Assembly (NCBI GenBank): GCA_951812345.1
Contig: OX638295.1
Location: 2,730,965-2,794,964, forward strand
DNA length: 64,000 nucleotides
Direction of reading: 5' to 3'
From: Rhodothermales bacterium
GTDB lineage: Bacteria; Bacteroidota; Rhodothermia; Rhodothermales; VXPQ01
Position 1 is the first letter of the stretch. Each line of letters opens with the position of its first letter. Below, one piece after another: positions 45,201 through 52,529 of the stretch. The notes beneath the pieces are model-generated. The model made no database searches. It saw only the letters and a list, made by a program, of their open reading frames with translations, and had not been told where the DNA came from. Made by a program: the position numbers and the translations under genes.

Positions 45201-45263
45201 GTGCATGCGTCATCGCCGAAAGGCAGTGTGGTGCAGGTGGGGCGCTTCGTGCGCATCCGATAA
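42261..45263 (+). CDS. Secreted subtilisin-like protease with LRR and T9SS C-terminal sorting domain
   Basis: A 1000-residue secreted serine protease. A signal peptide (ALFLALVGFLAAPLAAA) and an I9-like propeptide lead to an S8 domain with Asp195 (ITDTGGD), His254 (HGTHVAG), the oxyanion Asn in IINTSW, and Ser402 (DGTSFASP). Next come a beta-sandwich (about 470-590), five or more plant-type LRR units (about 620-785, for example LDLSDNFLTGTIPSELGN), an Ig-like domain (about 820-890) and a T9SS type A tail (HGNYPNPF start at about 910). It is flanked by the 49-bp direct repeat and is more AT-rich than its neighbours, suggesting acquisition. Target unknown. Confidence 0.93.
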   Translation: MNTPSSFWGQRARLFCIRRALFLALVGFLAAPLAAAQDRPEPEYELHVVIVQFEPGIVIGEGVSKAGLQAFDRAAARYGVHTIERMFPFLDHVQPTPETARNLAALRRTYYVRYSADDDPGDVAKALMAAPGVTYAETHAVPVLANRLTGSDVTVEPNDSLYSEQTYLRHMRLPEAWDIVKGEDGNPPVVIAITDTGGDWRHEDLLANVWTNANEIPGNGIDDDNNGFIDDVHGVNLGNGDDADNDPYTPGNTHGTHVAGVASAVTDNSTGVAGAAWNARLMHIHGYYRGILYAAANGADIINTSWVTSGSSKTSTQALDLATDMGALVVAGAANSARNIDDFANYPYGHPRVLAVGATAKDSRRKAGFSNYGKGVDVFAPGVDIITTAPEGEYALSIDGTSFASPLVSGVAALVKTRYPDISPDALREQIRLSSENMDAENPGYAGLLGRGYVHAEAALQTPELPAIRVKRWSWTDSDGDKEITSGEEVTITATMVNYLTDARQLSVGLTTAQSYPYIDITTAEQTVGRLARGDSTEVTLRFTVAPDAPVNSRVRFYTRIRDGAFVDEPDQFAFGVNRNLDVVHAALSALYVSTNGNLWDNNSDWDITTVPSLSRLSRWHGVSVYLGLMDGLSLSGNNLTGILPIDLGDLSSLRLLKLGKNSLTGEIPSTLGNLSQLRELDLKDNFLTGAIPIALGSLPRLQRLDLSGNTLSWAIPGELGNLSQMQRLDLSDNFLTGTIPSELGNLSKLQWLYLQGNALTGRLPRSFMRLENLQRLNFGDQDLCAPADDAFQAWLGSISKTSGPTCSGIHFADNVPDQSFTRAQPIAPIVLPEAIGGASRVDYTLTPALPEALTFDKANRTISGKPTSAMSATPYTYKATDANGATDRLTFSIEVIFPDNAENESLPQAFALHGNYPNPFRHSTRLIFDLPWPARVTVEVMDVVGRRVLTAPSVDLASGRQRGIDLSGASLSSGLYLYRVHASSPKGSVVQVGRFVRIR

Positions 45264-45265
45264 AT

Positions 45266-45285
45266 CCGATACAGATCCGTATCGG
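45266..45285 (+). terminator. Hairpin after the subtilase gene
   Basis: CCGATAC pairs with GTATCGG around a six-base loop, directly after the protease stop. It lacks a following T-run, so termination is possible but not sure. Confidence 0.4.
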
Positions 45286-45303
45286 GGCTATGTGGATAGG
45301 GAC

Positions 45304-45352
45304 ACGCGGCCAAGCTGCTGGGCCGGATCACCGGGCATATCGAGGTGAGGTA
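45304..45352 (+). repeat. 49-bp exact direct repeat, right copy
   Basis: Identical to 42107-42155, here in non-coding DNA. The IS3-type transposase remnant begins just downstream. If the repeat marks an insertion, the inserted block would be about 3.2 kb and carry the subtilase gene and one dispersed-repeat half copy. Confidence 0.85.
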
Positions 45353-45359
45353 GGGGTTC

Positions 45360-45476
45360 CCGCAGATATTCAGCACCGACCAGGGGGCGCGGTTTACCTC
45401 ACAGGCATTCACAAACGTGTTCGAGGCGTACGGCGTGCGCATCTCGATGGAACGCAAGGGCTGTTGGCTGTATGTG
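45360..45476 (+). pseudogene. IS3-family transposase remnant (rve/DDE domain fragment)
   Basis: The frame encodes PQIFSTDQGARFTSQAFT followed by NVFEAYGVRISMERKG, the conserved second-Asp region of IS3/IS150-type integrase-core transposases (typical IFNTDQGSQFTS with ISMDGRG). No complete transposase, left part or terminal inverted repeats are visible, so it is a decayed fragment. It lies right after the right copy of the 49-bp repeat. Confidence 0.7.
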
Positions 45477-45583
45477 CCGTTTTCTGCATTGCCTGTCGGA
45501 AATCCCCCCCAAAATAATATCTTGGTCCTTCCTGCATCCCTGACAAGAGATACTCCCTTTTCGAGACCTGCTCGCATAATGAC

Positions 45584-47050
45584 ATGAATCGCCTCTTTTT
45601 GCGCCTCGGCGTTTTCGCTTTGCTTGCCGTCTCTGCCGCGGCATGTACGGTAGATACGGCTCCGGACGCTTCCGCCCCCAACATCCTGTTTCTTTTCGCG
45701 GACGATCTGCAGGCCGACGCCATCGGCGCGTACGGCAACGGGTATATCCGTACCCCGAACCTGGACCGTCTCGTCGAGGATGGGTACTCGTTCCGGCGAG
45801 CCTACAACATGGGCGCCCACCACGGGGCCGTCTGCGCGCCCAGCCGGGCAATGCTTATGAGCGGACGCAGCCTGTTCCGCGTCTACGACAATCTGGATTC
45901 CGTGCGCACGTTCCCGGAAATCCTTCAGGAAGCGAATTACCGGACATTCGGCACGGGCAAATGGCACCAGAGCCGTTCGTCGTTCGCGCGCAGTTTCGGA
46001 GAGGGAAATGCCGTGTTCTTTGGGGGAATGGCCGATCATTTCAACGTGCCGCTGGAGCATCTGCAGGCGGACGGGAGCTTCACGGAGCCTGTCCTGCAGA
46101 GCTTTTCCACGACGCGGTTCGCCGATGCGGCCGTGGATTTTCTGAAGGATTACGGCGCATCGGACCGGGATATCCCCTTCCTGGCCTATGTGTCTTTCAC
46201 CGTACCCCACGATCCCCGGACGCCGCCTGCCAGCCATGCGGCGGACTATGCCGGAACGGGCATGCCGCTGCCTCCCAATTTCCTGCCGGCCCATCCGTTT
46301 CATATCGGGCGCATGGCTATCCGGGACGAGGTGCTTGCGGGGTGGCCCCGGCGCCCGGACGTGATACGCGACCAGCTTGCCGAGTACTACGGGCTGATTA
46401 CGCACATGGACGAGGAAATCGGGCGGATTCTGAGCGAATTGCAGGAACAGGGCCTTGCCGAAAACACCGTGATCGTGTTTGCGTCCGATCACGGCCTTGC
46501 GGTGGGACGGCACGGCCTGCTCGGCAAACAGAACCTGTACGAGCACAGCGCAAAGACGCCGCTTGTCGTGCAGGGCCCCGGTATTCCGCGGGGAGAAACC
46601 CATGCGCTCGTGTATTTGCACGATTTGTTCGCCACCGTGCTGGGCATGGCCGGCGTCGAGGCGCCCGCCGGGGGGGATGCACAGGATTTGTCCGCATTAT
46701 GGAAGGGGGAGGATGCGTCTACGCGGGACCATCTTTTTCTGGCCTATGAGGATCTGCACCGGTCTGTGGTGGAAGATCGATGGAAATTGATCCGCTATCC
46801 CAAAATCCACTATACGCAGCTTTTCGACCTGCACGCGGACCCGTACGAACTGCGTAATCTTGCGGACGATCCGGCGTACGCCGAGGAGCAGGCGCGTCTG
46901 ATGGCGCTCCTCGAAGCTGCGCAACTGGAGGCCGGCGACCCGCACCCCCTGACCGCCGAAACCCGTATGCCGATGGAGTTCGACTACTCGGATATCGTTC
47001 GCACTCCGGACCGGCACCAGCCCGAGGAAGTGGTGCAGAAATATTTTTAA
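45584..47050 (+). CDS. Sulfatase, family S1, probable lipoprotein
   Basis: The 488-residue protein has a lipobox VSAAAC (Cys21), then NILFLFADDLQADAIGAYGN and formylglycine site CAPSRAMLMSG with Cys84. The later GTGKWHQ and ASDHGLAVGRHGLLGKQNLY motifs fit iduronate- or choline-sulfatase-like S1 subfamilies. It probably sits on the cell surface or periplasmic face, unlike the three soluble sulfatases upstream. The closest relic in the window is the fragment at 39331-39510. Substrate unknown. Confidence 0.92.
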   Translation: MNRLFLRLGVFALLAVSAAACTVDTAPDASAPNILFLFADDLQADAIGAYGNGYIRTPNLDRLVEDGYSFRRAYNMGAHHGAVCAPSRAMLMSGRSLFRVYDNLDSVRTFPEILQEANYRTFGTGKWHQSRSSFARSFGEGNAVFFGGMADHFNVPLEHLQADGSFTEPVLQSFSTTRFADAAVDFLKDYGASDRDIPFLAYVSFTVPHDPRTPPASHAADYAGTGMPLPPNFLPAHPFHIGRMAIRDEVLAGWPRRPDVIRDQLAEYYGLITHMDEEIGRILSELQEQGLAENTVIVFASDHGLAVGRHGLLGKQNLYEHSAKTPLVVQGPGIPRGETHALVYLHDLFATVLGMAGVEAPAGGDAQDLSALWKGEDASTRDHLFLAYEDLHRSVVEDRWKLIRYPKIHYTQLFDLHADPYELRNLADDPAYAEEQARLMALLEAAQLEAGDPHPLTAETRMPMEFDYSDIVRTPDRHQPEEVVQKYF

Positions 47051-47069
47051 GGGGAAGGGGTGGATATTT

Positions 47070-47107
47070 TGACATCATGACATTATATTGATGACATCAT
47101 GATGTCA
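47070..47107 (+). promoter_or_regulatory. Probable operator of the VapBC-type operon
   Basis: A perfect 16-bp palindrome TGACATCATGATGTCA (47092-47107) lies 35 bases before the antitoxin start. Its left part TGACATCATGA is repeated at 47070-47080, 22 bases (two helix turns) upstream, with the AT-rich CATTATATTG between them. This fits autoregulation by the ribbon-helix-helix antitoxin, alone or with toxin. Confidence 0.7.
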
Positions 47108-47112
47108 CTCCG

Positions 47113-47142
47113 TATAACCCCGTTAACCCGGTATAACCCCGT
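47113..47142 (+). repeat. Two copies of TATAACCCCGT before the antitoxin start
   Basis: TATAACCCCGT occurs at 47113-47123 and 47132-47142, 19 bases apart, with the second copy touching the ATG at 47143. It could be a second operator or a site affecting translation. Confidence 0.55.
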
Positions 47143-47385
47143 ATGTCGTCCCGCATTACGCTACGCAATGTCGATCCTGAACTCTCGCGACGGCTTCGCG
47201 CGATCAGCGCAGCCCGCGGCGAGAGTTTGAACGGCGCCGTATTGCGCCTGCTGCGGCGTGCAACGGGGTTGAATATGCGTCGCGAGCGCCTGGAACGGTA
47301 CGCCACGTGGACCGCCGAAGATGTCGAGGAGTTCACCGGGGCGCTGCGTGCGCAGCGCAAGGTTGACGAGCGGTACTGGAGATGA
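47143..47385 (+). CDS. Antitoxin, FitA/VapB-like ribbon-helix-helix protein
   Basis: The 80-residue protein has an N-terminal ribbon-helix-helix fold (SSRITLRNVDPELSRRLRAI, then ARGESLNGAVLRLLRRA) typical of FitA-like antitoxins that bind DNA and neutralise a PIN toxin through their C-terminus. Its stop overlaps the toxin start (ATGA), and a palindrome lies just upstream. The pairing with a PIN protein makes the assignment firm. Confidence 0.88.
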   Translation: MSSRITLRNVDPELSRRLRAISAARGESLNGAVLRLLRRATGLNMRRERLERYATWTAEDVEEFTGALRAQRKVDERYWR

Positions 47386-47792
47386 CGTCGGTTGATCTGC
47401 TTGTGCTCGATACCAGCGCCTACGCGCATTTGCGAGCCGGGCATGCCGTGGTGCTGGACTATGTAGCCGAGGCGGCCATGGTGGCCCTGCCTGTGACGGT
47501 GCTGGGAGAACTCGAGGCAGGGTTCGAATTGGGGCGTCGCACCAAAGAGAACCGGCAAACACTGTCCGAATTTCTTGACGAACCCTTTGTCAGCGTATTG
47601 GAGGCGACCGCGCAAACCGCGTTGCATTATGCGCGCATATTTACCGCATTGCGCCGGGCGGGTACCCCCATACCCATTAACGATGTATGGATTGCGGCGG
47701 CAACAGAGGAGAGCCGTGGACGTTTGTTGACGTTCGATCGGGATTATTGCCGCATTGCAACGCTTGACCATATCCTGCTCGACGCATCCTGA
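47382..47792 (+). CDS. PIN-domain toxin, VapC/FitB-like ribonuclease
   Basis: A 136-residue PIN-domain protein that should cleave RNA using a Mg2+-bound acidic cluster. The acidic residues appear in LLVLDTSAYAHL (first Asp), TVLGELEAGFELG (Glu), PINDVWIAAAT (Asp) and LLTFDRDYCRI (Asp). It overlaps the antitoxin gene by four bases. The pair resembles FitAB/VapBC modules; the RNA target is unknown. Confidence 0.92.
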   Translation: MTSVDLLVLDTSAYAHLRAGHAVVLDYVAEAAMVALPVTVLGELEAGFELGRRTKENRQTLSEFLDEPFVSVLEATAQTALHYARIFTALRRAGTPIPINDVWIAAATEESRGRLLTFDRDYCRIATLDHILLDAS

Positions 47793-47829
47793 TTCGGTTC
47801 GGGTTTGTATATCCCCCATCCTTCGCATC

Positions 47830-48753
47830 ATGCGCCGCCGTGCCGGTTTGTCTGTCGTTTTCCTTGCACCCGCGCTTTTCGTCGCCCTGTGCGTGACGGC
47901 GCCGGGATGTATCCACCAGGATCAGCACATGCGCCCCTCAACCGAGGCCCTGCAAGCAGAGATCGAATCGTTCGTTTCCGTCTGGCCGCAGGCGGAGATC
48001 GCCGTGGCGCTGATCGATCCGGAAACCGGCGCGCGCTTTTCGATCCAGGGCGACCGGGTCTTTCATGCCGCAAGCACTATGAAGGTACCCGTCCTGATCG
48101 AGGTATACCGGCAGGCCGAGGCGGGCCGGTTTTCTCTCGACGACTCCCTGCGGGTCGAAAACGATTTTACGTCTATCGTGGACGGGTCGCCGTTCCGCAT
48201 CGGGGACGACTCGGACGACGCGCTCTACGAACACACCGGGCGCTCGCTGCCGATCCGCGATCTCGCAGAACGTATGATCACGATGTCCTCGAACCTTGCC
48301 ACGAACCTGATCATTGAACGGGTAAAGGCCGATTCGGTGCAGCGCGCGATGGAGGCCATGGGGGCACGGACGATGCGTGTGCTGCGCGGGGTGGAGGACA
48401 TCAAGGCGTTCGAACAGGGGCTGAATAATACGGCCACTGCCTCAGACCTCGCCGTGCTGCTCGACGCCATACGCCGCAACGAGGCGGTTTCACCCGAAGC
48501 CAGCGAAGCGATGAGGGATATCCTGCTGGATCAGGAATTCAATGAGATGATTCCGGCGGGGCTGCCGGGCACGGCGCGGGTCGCCCACAAGACGGGTTGG
48601 ATTACGGGCATCGCCCATGACGCGGCGATCATCTACCCGGAAAATGCGCCGCCGTACGTGCTGGTCATTCTGACGGAAGGATTCGACGACCACGCCGTCG
48701 CTTCGGAGGTCGGGGCCGGGATCGCCCGGATCGTGCACGAAGCGGTGCGGTAA
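47830..48753 (+). CDS. Class A beta-lactamase-related serine hydrolase
   Basis: The 307-residue protein has an export signal ending at a possible lipobox Cys27 (VTAPGC), then the class A motifs S-x-x-K as Ser82-Thr-Met-Lys85, an SxN triplet as Ser153-Ser-Asn155, a Glu195 segment (EQGLN) at the place of the omega loop, and Lys254-Thr-Gly256. All catalytic motifs of class A enzymes are present, so beta-lactamase or penicillin-binding activity is possible, though the Ser in place of Asp in SDN is atypical. It may instead be an endogenous peptidoglycan enzyme. Confidence 0.85.
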   Translation: MRRRAGLSVVFLAPALFVALCVTAPGCIHQDQHMRPSTEALQAEIESFVSVWPQAEIAVALIDPETGARFSIQGDRVFHAASTMKVPVLIEVYRQAEAGRFSLDDSLRVENDFTSIVDGSPFRIGDDSDDALYEHTGRSLPIRDLAERMITMSSNLATNLIIERVKADSVQRAMEAMGARTMRVLRGVEDIKAFEQGLNNTATASDLAVLLDAIRRNEAVSPEASEAMRDILLDQEFNEMIPAGLPGTARVAHKTGWITGIAHDAAIIYPENAPPYVLVILTEGFDDHAVASEVGAGIARIVHEAVR

Positions 48754-48761
48754 GCCCCTTG

Positions 48762-48834
48762 CTGCCCTGCCAGGATTCGAACCTGGAACCCCCTGATCCA
48801 GAGTCAGGTGCTCTGCCAATTGAGCTACAGGGCA
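48762..48834 (-). tRNA. tRNA-Gln (anticodon CTG)
   Basis: A 73-nt cloverleaf on the minus strand: acceptor TGCCCTG with CAGGGCA, D arm GCTC-AATTGGC-AGAGC, anticodon arm CCTGA-CTCTGGA-TCAGG giving anticodon CTG (reads CAG), T arm CCAGG-TTCGAAT-CCTGG. The discriminator base is G and CCA is not encoded. It starts just after the beta-lactamase-like gene on the opposite strand. Confidence 0.96.
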
Positions 48835-49033
48835 GGGTGTGCGTCTTGTGAAATACTGGTACTACGGGATGGACAGGTGCGCGAACCCGCCAGAGTATGA
48901 TACGGTGCGTCCCATCGGATCCGTATCCTGCGCCACGACCTGCAATTTCTCATGCGTCAATGCTTCCGCTTCCCTGCGGTTCCGTTTCACCCGTATATTC
49001 AACCATATCTTGTCTCGTGAAAGGAGATAGCCG

Positions 49034-50221
49034 GTGGCACAACGAATCCGAAGCGATATGACGGATCCTACCCATGAAACATGGATGGCAACCTGCCTGG
49101 AGTTGGCCCGGCAGGGCGCCGGACTCGTCAGCCCCAATCCGATGGTGGGCGCGGTGCTTGTCGGGACGGACGGCACGCTTCTCGGCCAGGGGCTACACCA
49201 CGAATACGGCGGCCCTCATGCAGAGGTATACGCCATCCGGGACGCCGAGCGTCGCTACGGCAGCGATGCGTTGGAGCATGCTATCCTGTATGTCAATCTG
49301 GAGCCGTGTTCGCACCACGGGAAAACGCCGCCGTGCGTCGATCTCATTCTCAAAAAACGCATTCCCTGCGTGGTGGTCGGCGCGCGGGACCCGTTTTTTG
49401 AGGCGACCGGCAGTGGCCTGCATCGCCTGCGCGAACAGGGCGTAGAGGTCATCGAGGGGGTGTTGGAGGCCGATTGCAAGCGGCTCAATGAGGCGTTCAT
49501 GCACCATATCCGGACGGGGCGTCCTCTGGTTACCTTGAAAATGGCCCAGACGCTCGATGCCCGGATCGCTGGCGCATCAGGCGCTTCCCGGTGGATATCG
49601 GGCGATCTTTCCCGCCGGTTGGTGCATCACTGGCGGGCCACCTCCGATGGCGTACTCGTTGGCACGGAGACGGCCCGGCAAGACAATCCTTCCCTGACCG
49701 TACGGCATGTAGAGGGACGCCACCCCGCACGCATCGTGCTGGACCGCACCGGGCGTCTTCCCGGCGATCTGAAACTTTTTACGGACAGTCAGGCCGAAAA
49801 GACGATCGTGGTAGCAGGCGAGTCGGCTCGCATTCCCTATGAAGAGGCGCTGGTCGGATCCGGGGGGCGCTTGATTCGCGTGGCGGAGCGGGACGGCGCC
49901 CTCGAACTCGGAGAAATGCTCGAAGCGCTGGGCCATGATGTGGGTCCTGATGCGGGCGGCGAAGGGCTTCCCCTTCAGTCCCTGCTCGTCGAAGGAGGCG
50001 CTGCGCTTGCCGCCTCCCTCCTGCGGGAGGACCTCGTGGACCGGCTGTTTCTGTTTCTTGCGCCGAAGGTGCTCGGTGCGGGTCCCGTTTCGATCGAAGG
50101 CATCGGTCGCGAAGACCTTGAAAAAGCGCTTACCTTCGTAGAGCACGCCTGGGAATCCGTCGGGCAGGACATGGTGTTCAAGGGATACCGGCGATCGCTC
50201 GACGCGACGCCGGAAGATTGA
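49034..50221 (+). CDS. ribD: Bifunctional riboflavin deaminase/reductase
   Basis: RibD deaminates and then reduces the pyrimidine intermediate made after GTP cyclohydrolase II. The 395-residue protein has a zinc deaminase domain (PHAEVYAI and PCSHHGKTPPC) and a C-terminal reductase domain starting RPLVTLKMAQTLDARIAGASGASRWI. GTG at 49034 is chosen as start because AAGGAGAT ends six bases upstream; an ATG at 49058 is the alternative. It precedes riboflavin synthase. ribBA is elsewhere (9830-11107). Confidence 0.96.
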   Translation: MAQRIRSDMTDPTHETWMATCLELARQGAGLVSPNPMVGAVLVGTDGTLLGQGLHHEYGGPHAEVYAIRDAERRYGSDALEHAILYVNLEPCSHHGKTPPCVDLILKKRIPCVVVGARDPFFEATGSGLHRLREQGVEVIEGVLEADCKRLNEAFMHHIRTGRPLVTLKMAQTLDARIAGASGASRWISGDLSRRLVHHWRATSDGVLVGTETARQDNPSLTVRHVEGRHPARIVLDRTGRLPGDLKLFTDSQAEKTIVVAGESARIPYEEALVGSGGRLIRVAERDGALELGEMLEALGHDVGPDAGGEGLPLQSLLVEGGAALAASLLREDLVDRLFLFLAPKVLGAGPVSIEGIGREDLEKALTFVEHAWESVGQDMVFKGYRRSLDATPED

Positions 50222-50295
50222 ATCGCCGGTCGGTCCTGCGCCGCACGGTTTCGCATACGGCCACTCGCCGCACCGTCGTAAACTCAAATCAGGTT

Positions 50296-50892
50296 ATGTT
50301 CACGGGGATCATCGAGGAACAGGGTCGCCTCCAGGCCGCCGAGCCTCTTGAAGGGGGGAGGCGGCTCACTGTCGCCTGTTCGTTCGCCGGCGCACTCCGG
50401 GTCGATCAGAGCGTGTCGGTCAACGGGGTTTGCCTGACCGTAACCCGGATCGGAGATGGAACGTTCGAAGCCACGGCGGTCGAGGAAACCCTTGCCAAAA
50501 CCACCCTCGGCGCCCTGGTTCCGGGCAGCAGCGTCAATCTCGAACGCGCCCTGCAGCCGGATCAGCGTCTCGACGGGCATATGGTGCAAGGGCATGTGGA
50601 CGGGATAGGGACGATCGTATCCATCGAACGCCTGTTCGACAGTTTTTTGTGCCGTATCGCCTTCGATCCGGCCTGTGCGCACCTGCTTGTTCCTGCCGGC
50701 TCCGTTGCCGTGGACGGCATTTCGTTCACGGTAGCGCGGCTTGACGAAAAGACCTTTACGGTGTCGGTCATCCCGCATACGTGTGCGCTGACCAATGCGG
50801 GATCCTGGGAAGCGGGCGGTCGAGTCAATCTGGAGTTCGATCTGATCGGCAAATATATCGCGAGGGGGCTGGAAACGGGCCGAAACCCGTAG
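50296..50892 (+). CDS. ribE: Riboflavin synthase, alpha chain
   Basis: Riboflavin synthase dismutates two lumazine molecules into riboflavin (EC 2.5.1.9). The 198-residue protein begins [12 protein letters not shown], the standard start, and shows two tandem lumazine-binding halves ([11 protein letters not shown] and [11 protein letters not shown]) plus [13 protein letters not shown] and [19 protein letters not shown]. The ATG at 50296 is preferred over an earlier frame start. No lumazine synthase (ribH) is in the window. Confidence 0.96.
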   Translation: MFTGIIEEQGRLQAAEPLEGGRRLTVACSFAGALRVDQSVSVNGVCLTVTRIGDGTFEATAVEETLAKTTLGALVPGSSVNLERALQPDQRLDGHMVQGHVDGIGTIVSIERLFDSFLCRIAFDPACAHLLVPAGSVAVDGISFTVARLDEKTFTVSVIPHTCALTNAGSWEAGGRVNLEFDLIGKYIARGLETGRNP

Positions 50893-50995
50893 ATACGCTA
50901 CGTCCCTTGACGGGTGCTTTTCGAACCATCCTTGTGTTTCGGCGTTTGAGCGTTCTGTCGTTTTTTTGCGCTCATCCCCCCTGCCGAAAGCGGCT

Positions 50996-52525
50996 ATGAC
51001 TCTGATTTCCGATATCGAGATTCTGGACGACCCGGGCAAGACGCCCGGCAGGGGGCAGACGGCTGCGTCCTGGGCCGGCGAAGATATCGACAAGGCGCGC
51101 ACGACCACTGTGGAAGCCGAGGGGCATCGCCGGGTGTATATCGAGACCTACGGGTGCCAGATGAATGTCTCGGATTCCGAGATTGTGGCGTCCGTGCTCC
51201 GGCAAAACGGGTTCGGGCTTACCCGAAATGAAGAGGAGGCGGATGTGGTTCTTTTGAACACATGCGCCATCCGCGAGAATGCGGAGCAGAAGGTGCGCCG
51301 CCGCTTGCGGGATTTCCAGGGGCGCAAACGCACCGGCAGAAACGCCTCATCGAACGGCAACGGATCGGGTTCTTCCCCCATTAGGCTCGGCGTGCTCGGC
51401 TGCATGGCCGAGCGCCTGCGCACCAAACTTCTGGAACAGGAGCGCCTTGTCGATCTCGTGGTGGGCCCGGACGCCTACCGTGACCTGCCTCGTCTTCTCC
51501 GCGAAACGGACGAAACCGGTCAGGCGGCCGTCAATGTGCACCTTTCCCGAGAGGAGACGTACGCCGACATTGCGCCGGTGCGCTACGATACGAACGGCGT
51601 CTCGGCATTCGTGTCCATCATGCGGGGTTGCGACAACATGTGTTCCTTCTGCGTGGTGCCTTTCACGAGAGGGCGCGAGCGCAGCCGTCCGGTGTCGAGC
51701 ATTCTCTCCGAGTGCGCCCGGTTGGTCGAGGCGGGGTACAAGGAGGTGACCGTGCTGGGACAGAACGTGAATTCCTATCGTTTCCAGCAGGACGGTGTGA
51801 CGGTTGATTTTGCCGAATTGCTCCAGCGGATCAGTTTCGTTTCGCCGGAATTACGGATACGCTATTCGACCAGTCATCCGAAGGATTGCAGCGACGATTT
51901 GCTGCATCTGCATCGCGAGCGCCCCAACGTGTGCAACTACATCCACCTTCCCGTACAGCACGGAAACACGGAGGTGCTTGAACGCATGCGACGCACGTAC
52001 TGCCGGGATGAGTATCTGCGTCTCATCGAACGGGCGCGTATGCTGGCGCCGGATATTTCGCTCTCTACGGACATTATTGCCGGTTTTTGCGGCGAGACCG
52101 AAGCGCAGCACCGGGACACGCTCTCGTTGATGGAGCAGGTGCGTTACGATTACGCCTATACGTTCATGTATTCCGAACGTCCGGATACGTACGCTGCGCG
52201 GAAGTACGAGGACGATATCCCCGAAGAGGTCAAGAAACGGCGCCTGAGCGAGATCATCGCCTTGCAACAGCGTATTTCTCTCGAAAGAAACCAGGAGGAG
52301 GTCGGCCGGGAGCACGTGGTTCTCGTGGAGCGGGAAAGCAAACGCAGTACCCTGCAGCTCTGCGGCCGCACGGACACGAACAAGATGGTCGTATTCGATC
52401 GGAAAACGTACGAACCAGGCGAATATGTGCGTGTCCGCATCACCGGATGCACATCCGCCACGCTGCTTGCCGACCCGCTCGGCCGTACGACCTTGTTCGA
52501 ATTTGCCGAATCTGCTGCTGCGTAA
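50996..52525 (+). CDS. miaB: tRNA-2-methylthio-N6-dimethylallyladenosine synthase (MiaB)
   Basis: MiaB adds a methylthio group to i6A37 of certain tRNAs. The 509-residue protein has the UPF0004 cysteines ([29 protein letters not shown]), the radical-SAM [15 protein letters not shown] (C-x3-C-x2-C), and a C-terminal TRAM domain ([20 protein letters not shown]). ATG at 50996 is preferred over TTG at 50966. The first 45 residues are a variable extension. It runs directly into the sigma-54 activator gene, with a four-base gap. Confidence 0.96.
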   Translation: MTLISDIEILDDPGKTPGRGQTAASWAGEDIDKARTTTVEAEGHRRVYIETYGCQMNVSDSEIVASVLRQNGFGLTRNEEEADVVLLNTCAIRENAEQKVRRRLRDFQGRKRTGRNASSNGNGSGSSPIRLGVLGCMAERLRTKLLEQERLVDLVVGPDAYRDLPRLLRETDETGQAAVNVHLSREETYADIAPVRYDTNGVSAFVSIMRGCDNMCSFCVVPFTRGRERSRPVSSILSECARLVEAGYKEVTVLGQNVNSYRFQQDGVTVDFAELLQRISFVSPELRIRYSTSHPKDCSDDLLHLHRERPNVCNYIHLPVQHGNTEVLERMRRTYCRDEYLRLIERARMLAPDISLSTDIIAGFCGETEAQHRDTLSLMEQVRYDYAYTFMYSERPDTYAARKYEDDIPEEVKKRRLSEIIALQQRISLERNQEEVGREHVVLVERESKRSTLQLCGRTDTNKMVVFDRKTYEPGEYVRVRITGCTSATLLADPLGRTTLFEFAESAAA

Positions 52526-52529
52526 CCAG

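Noticed and set aside
45008-46621. A 537-residue minus-strand frame across the subtilase end and sulfatase
   Set aside because: It crosses the IS3 remnant and the antisense of a solid sulfatase gene; no motif was found.
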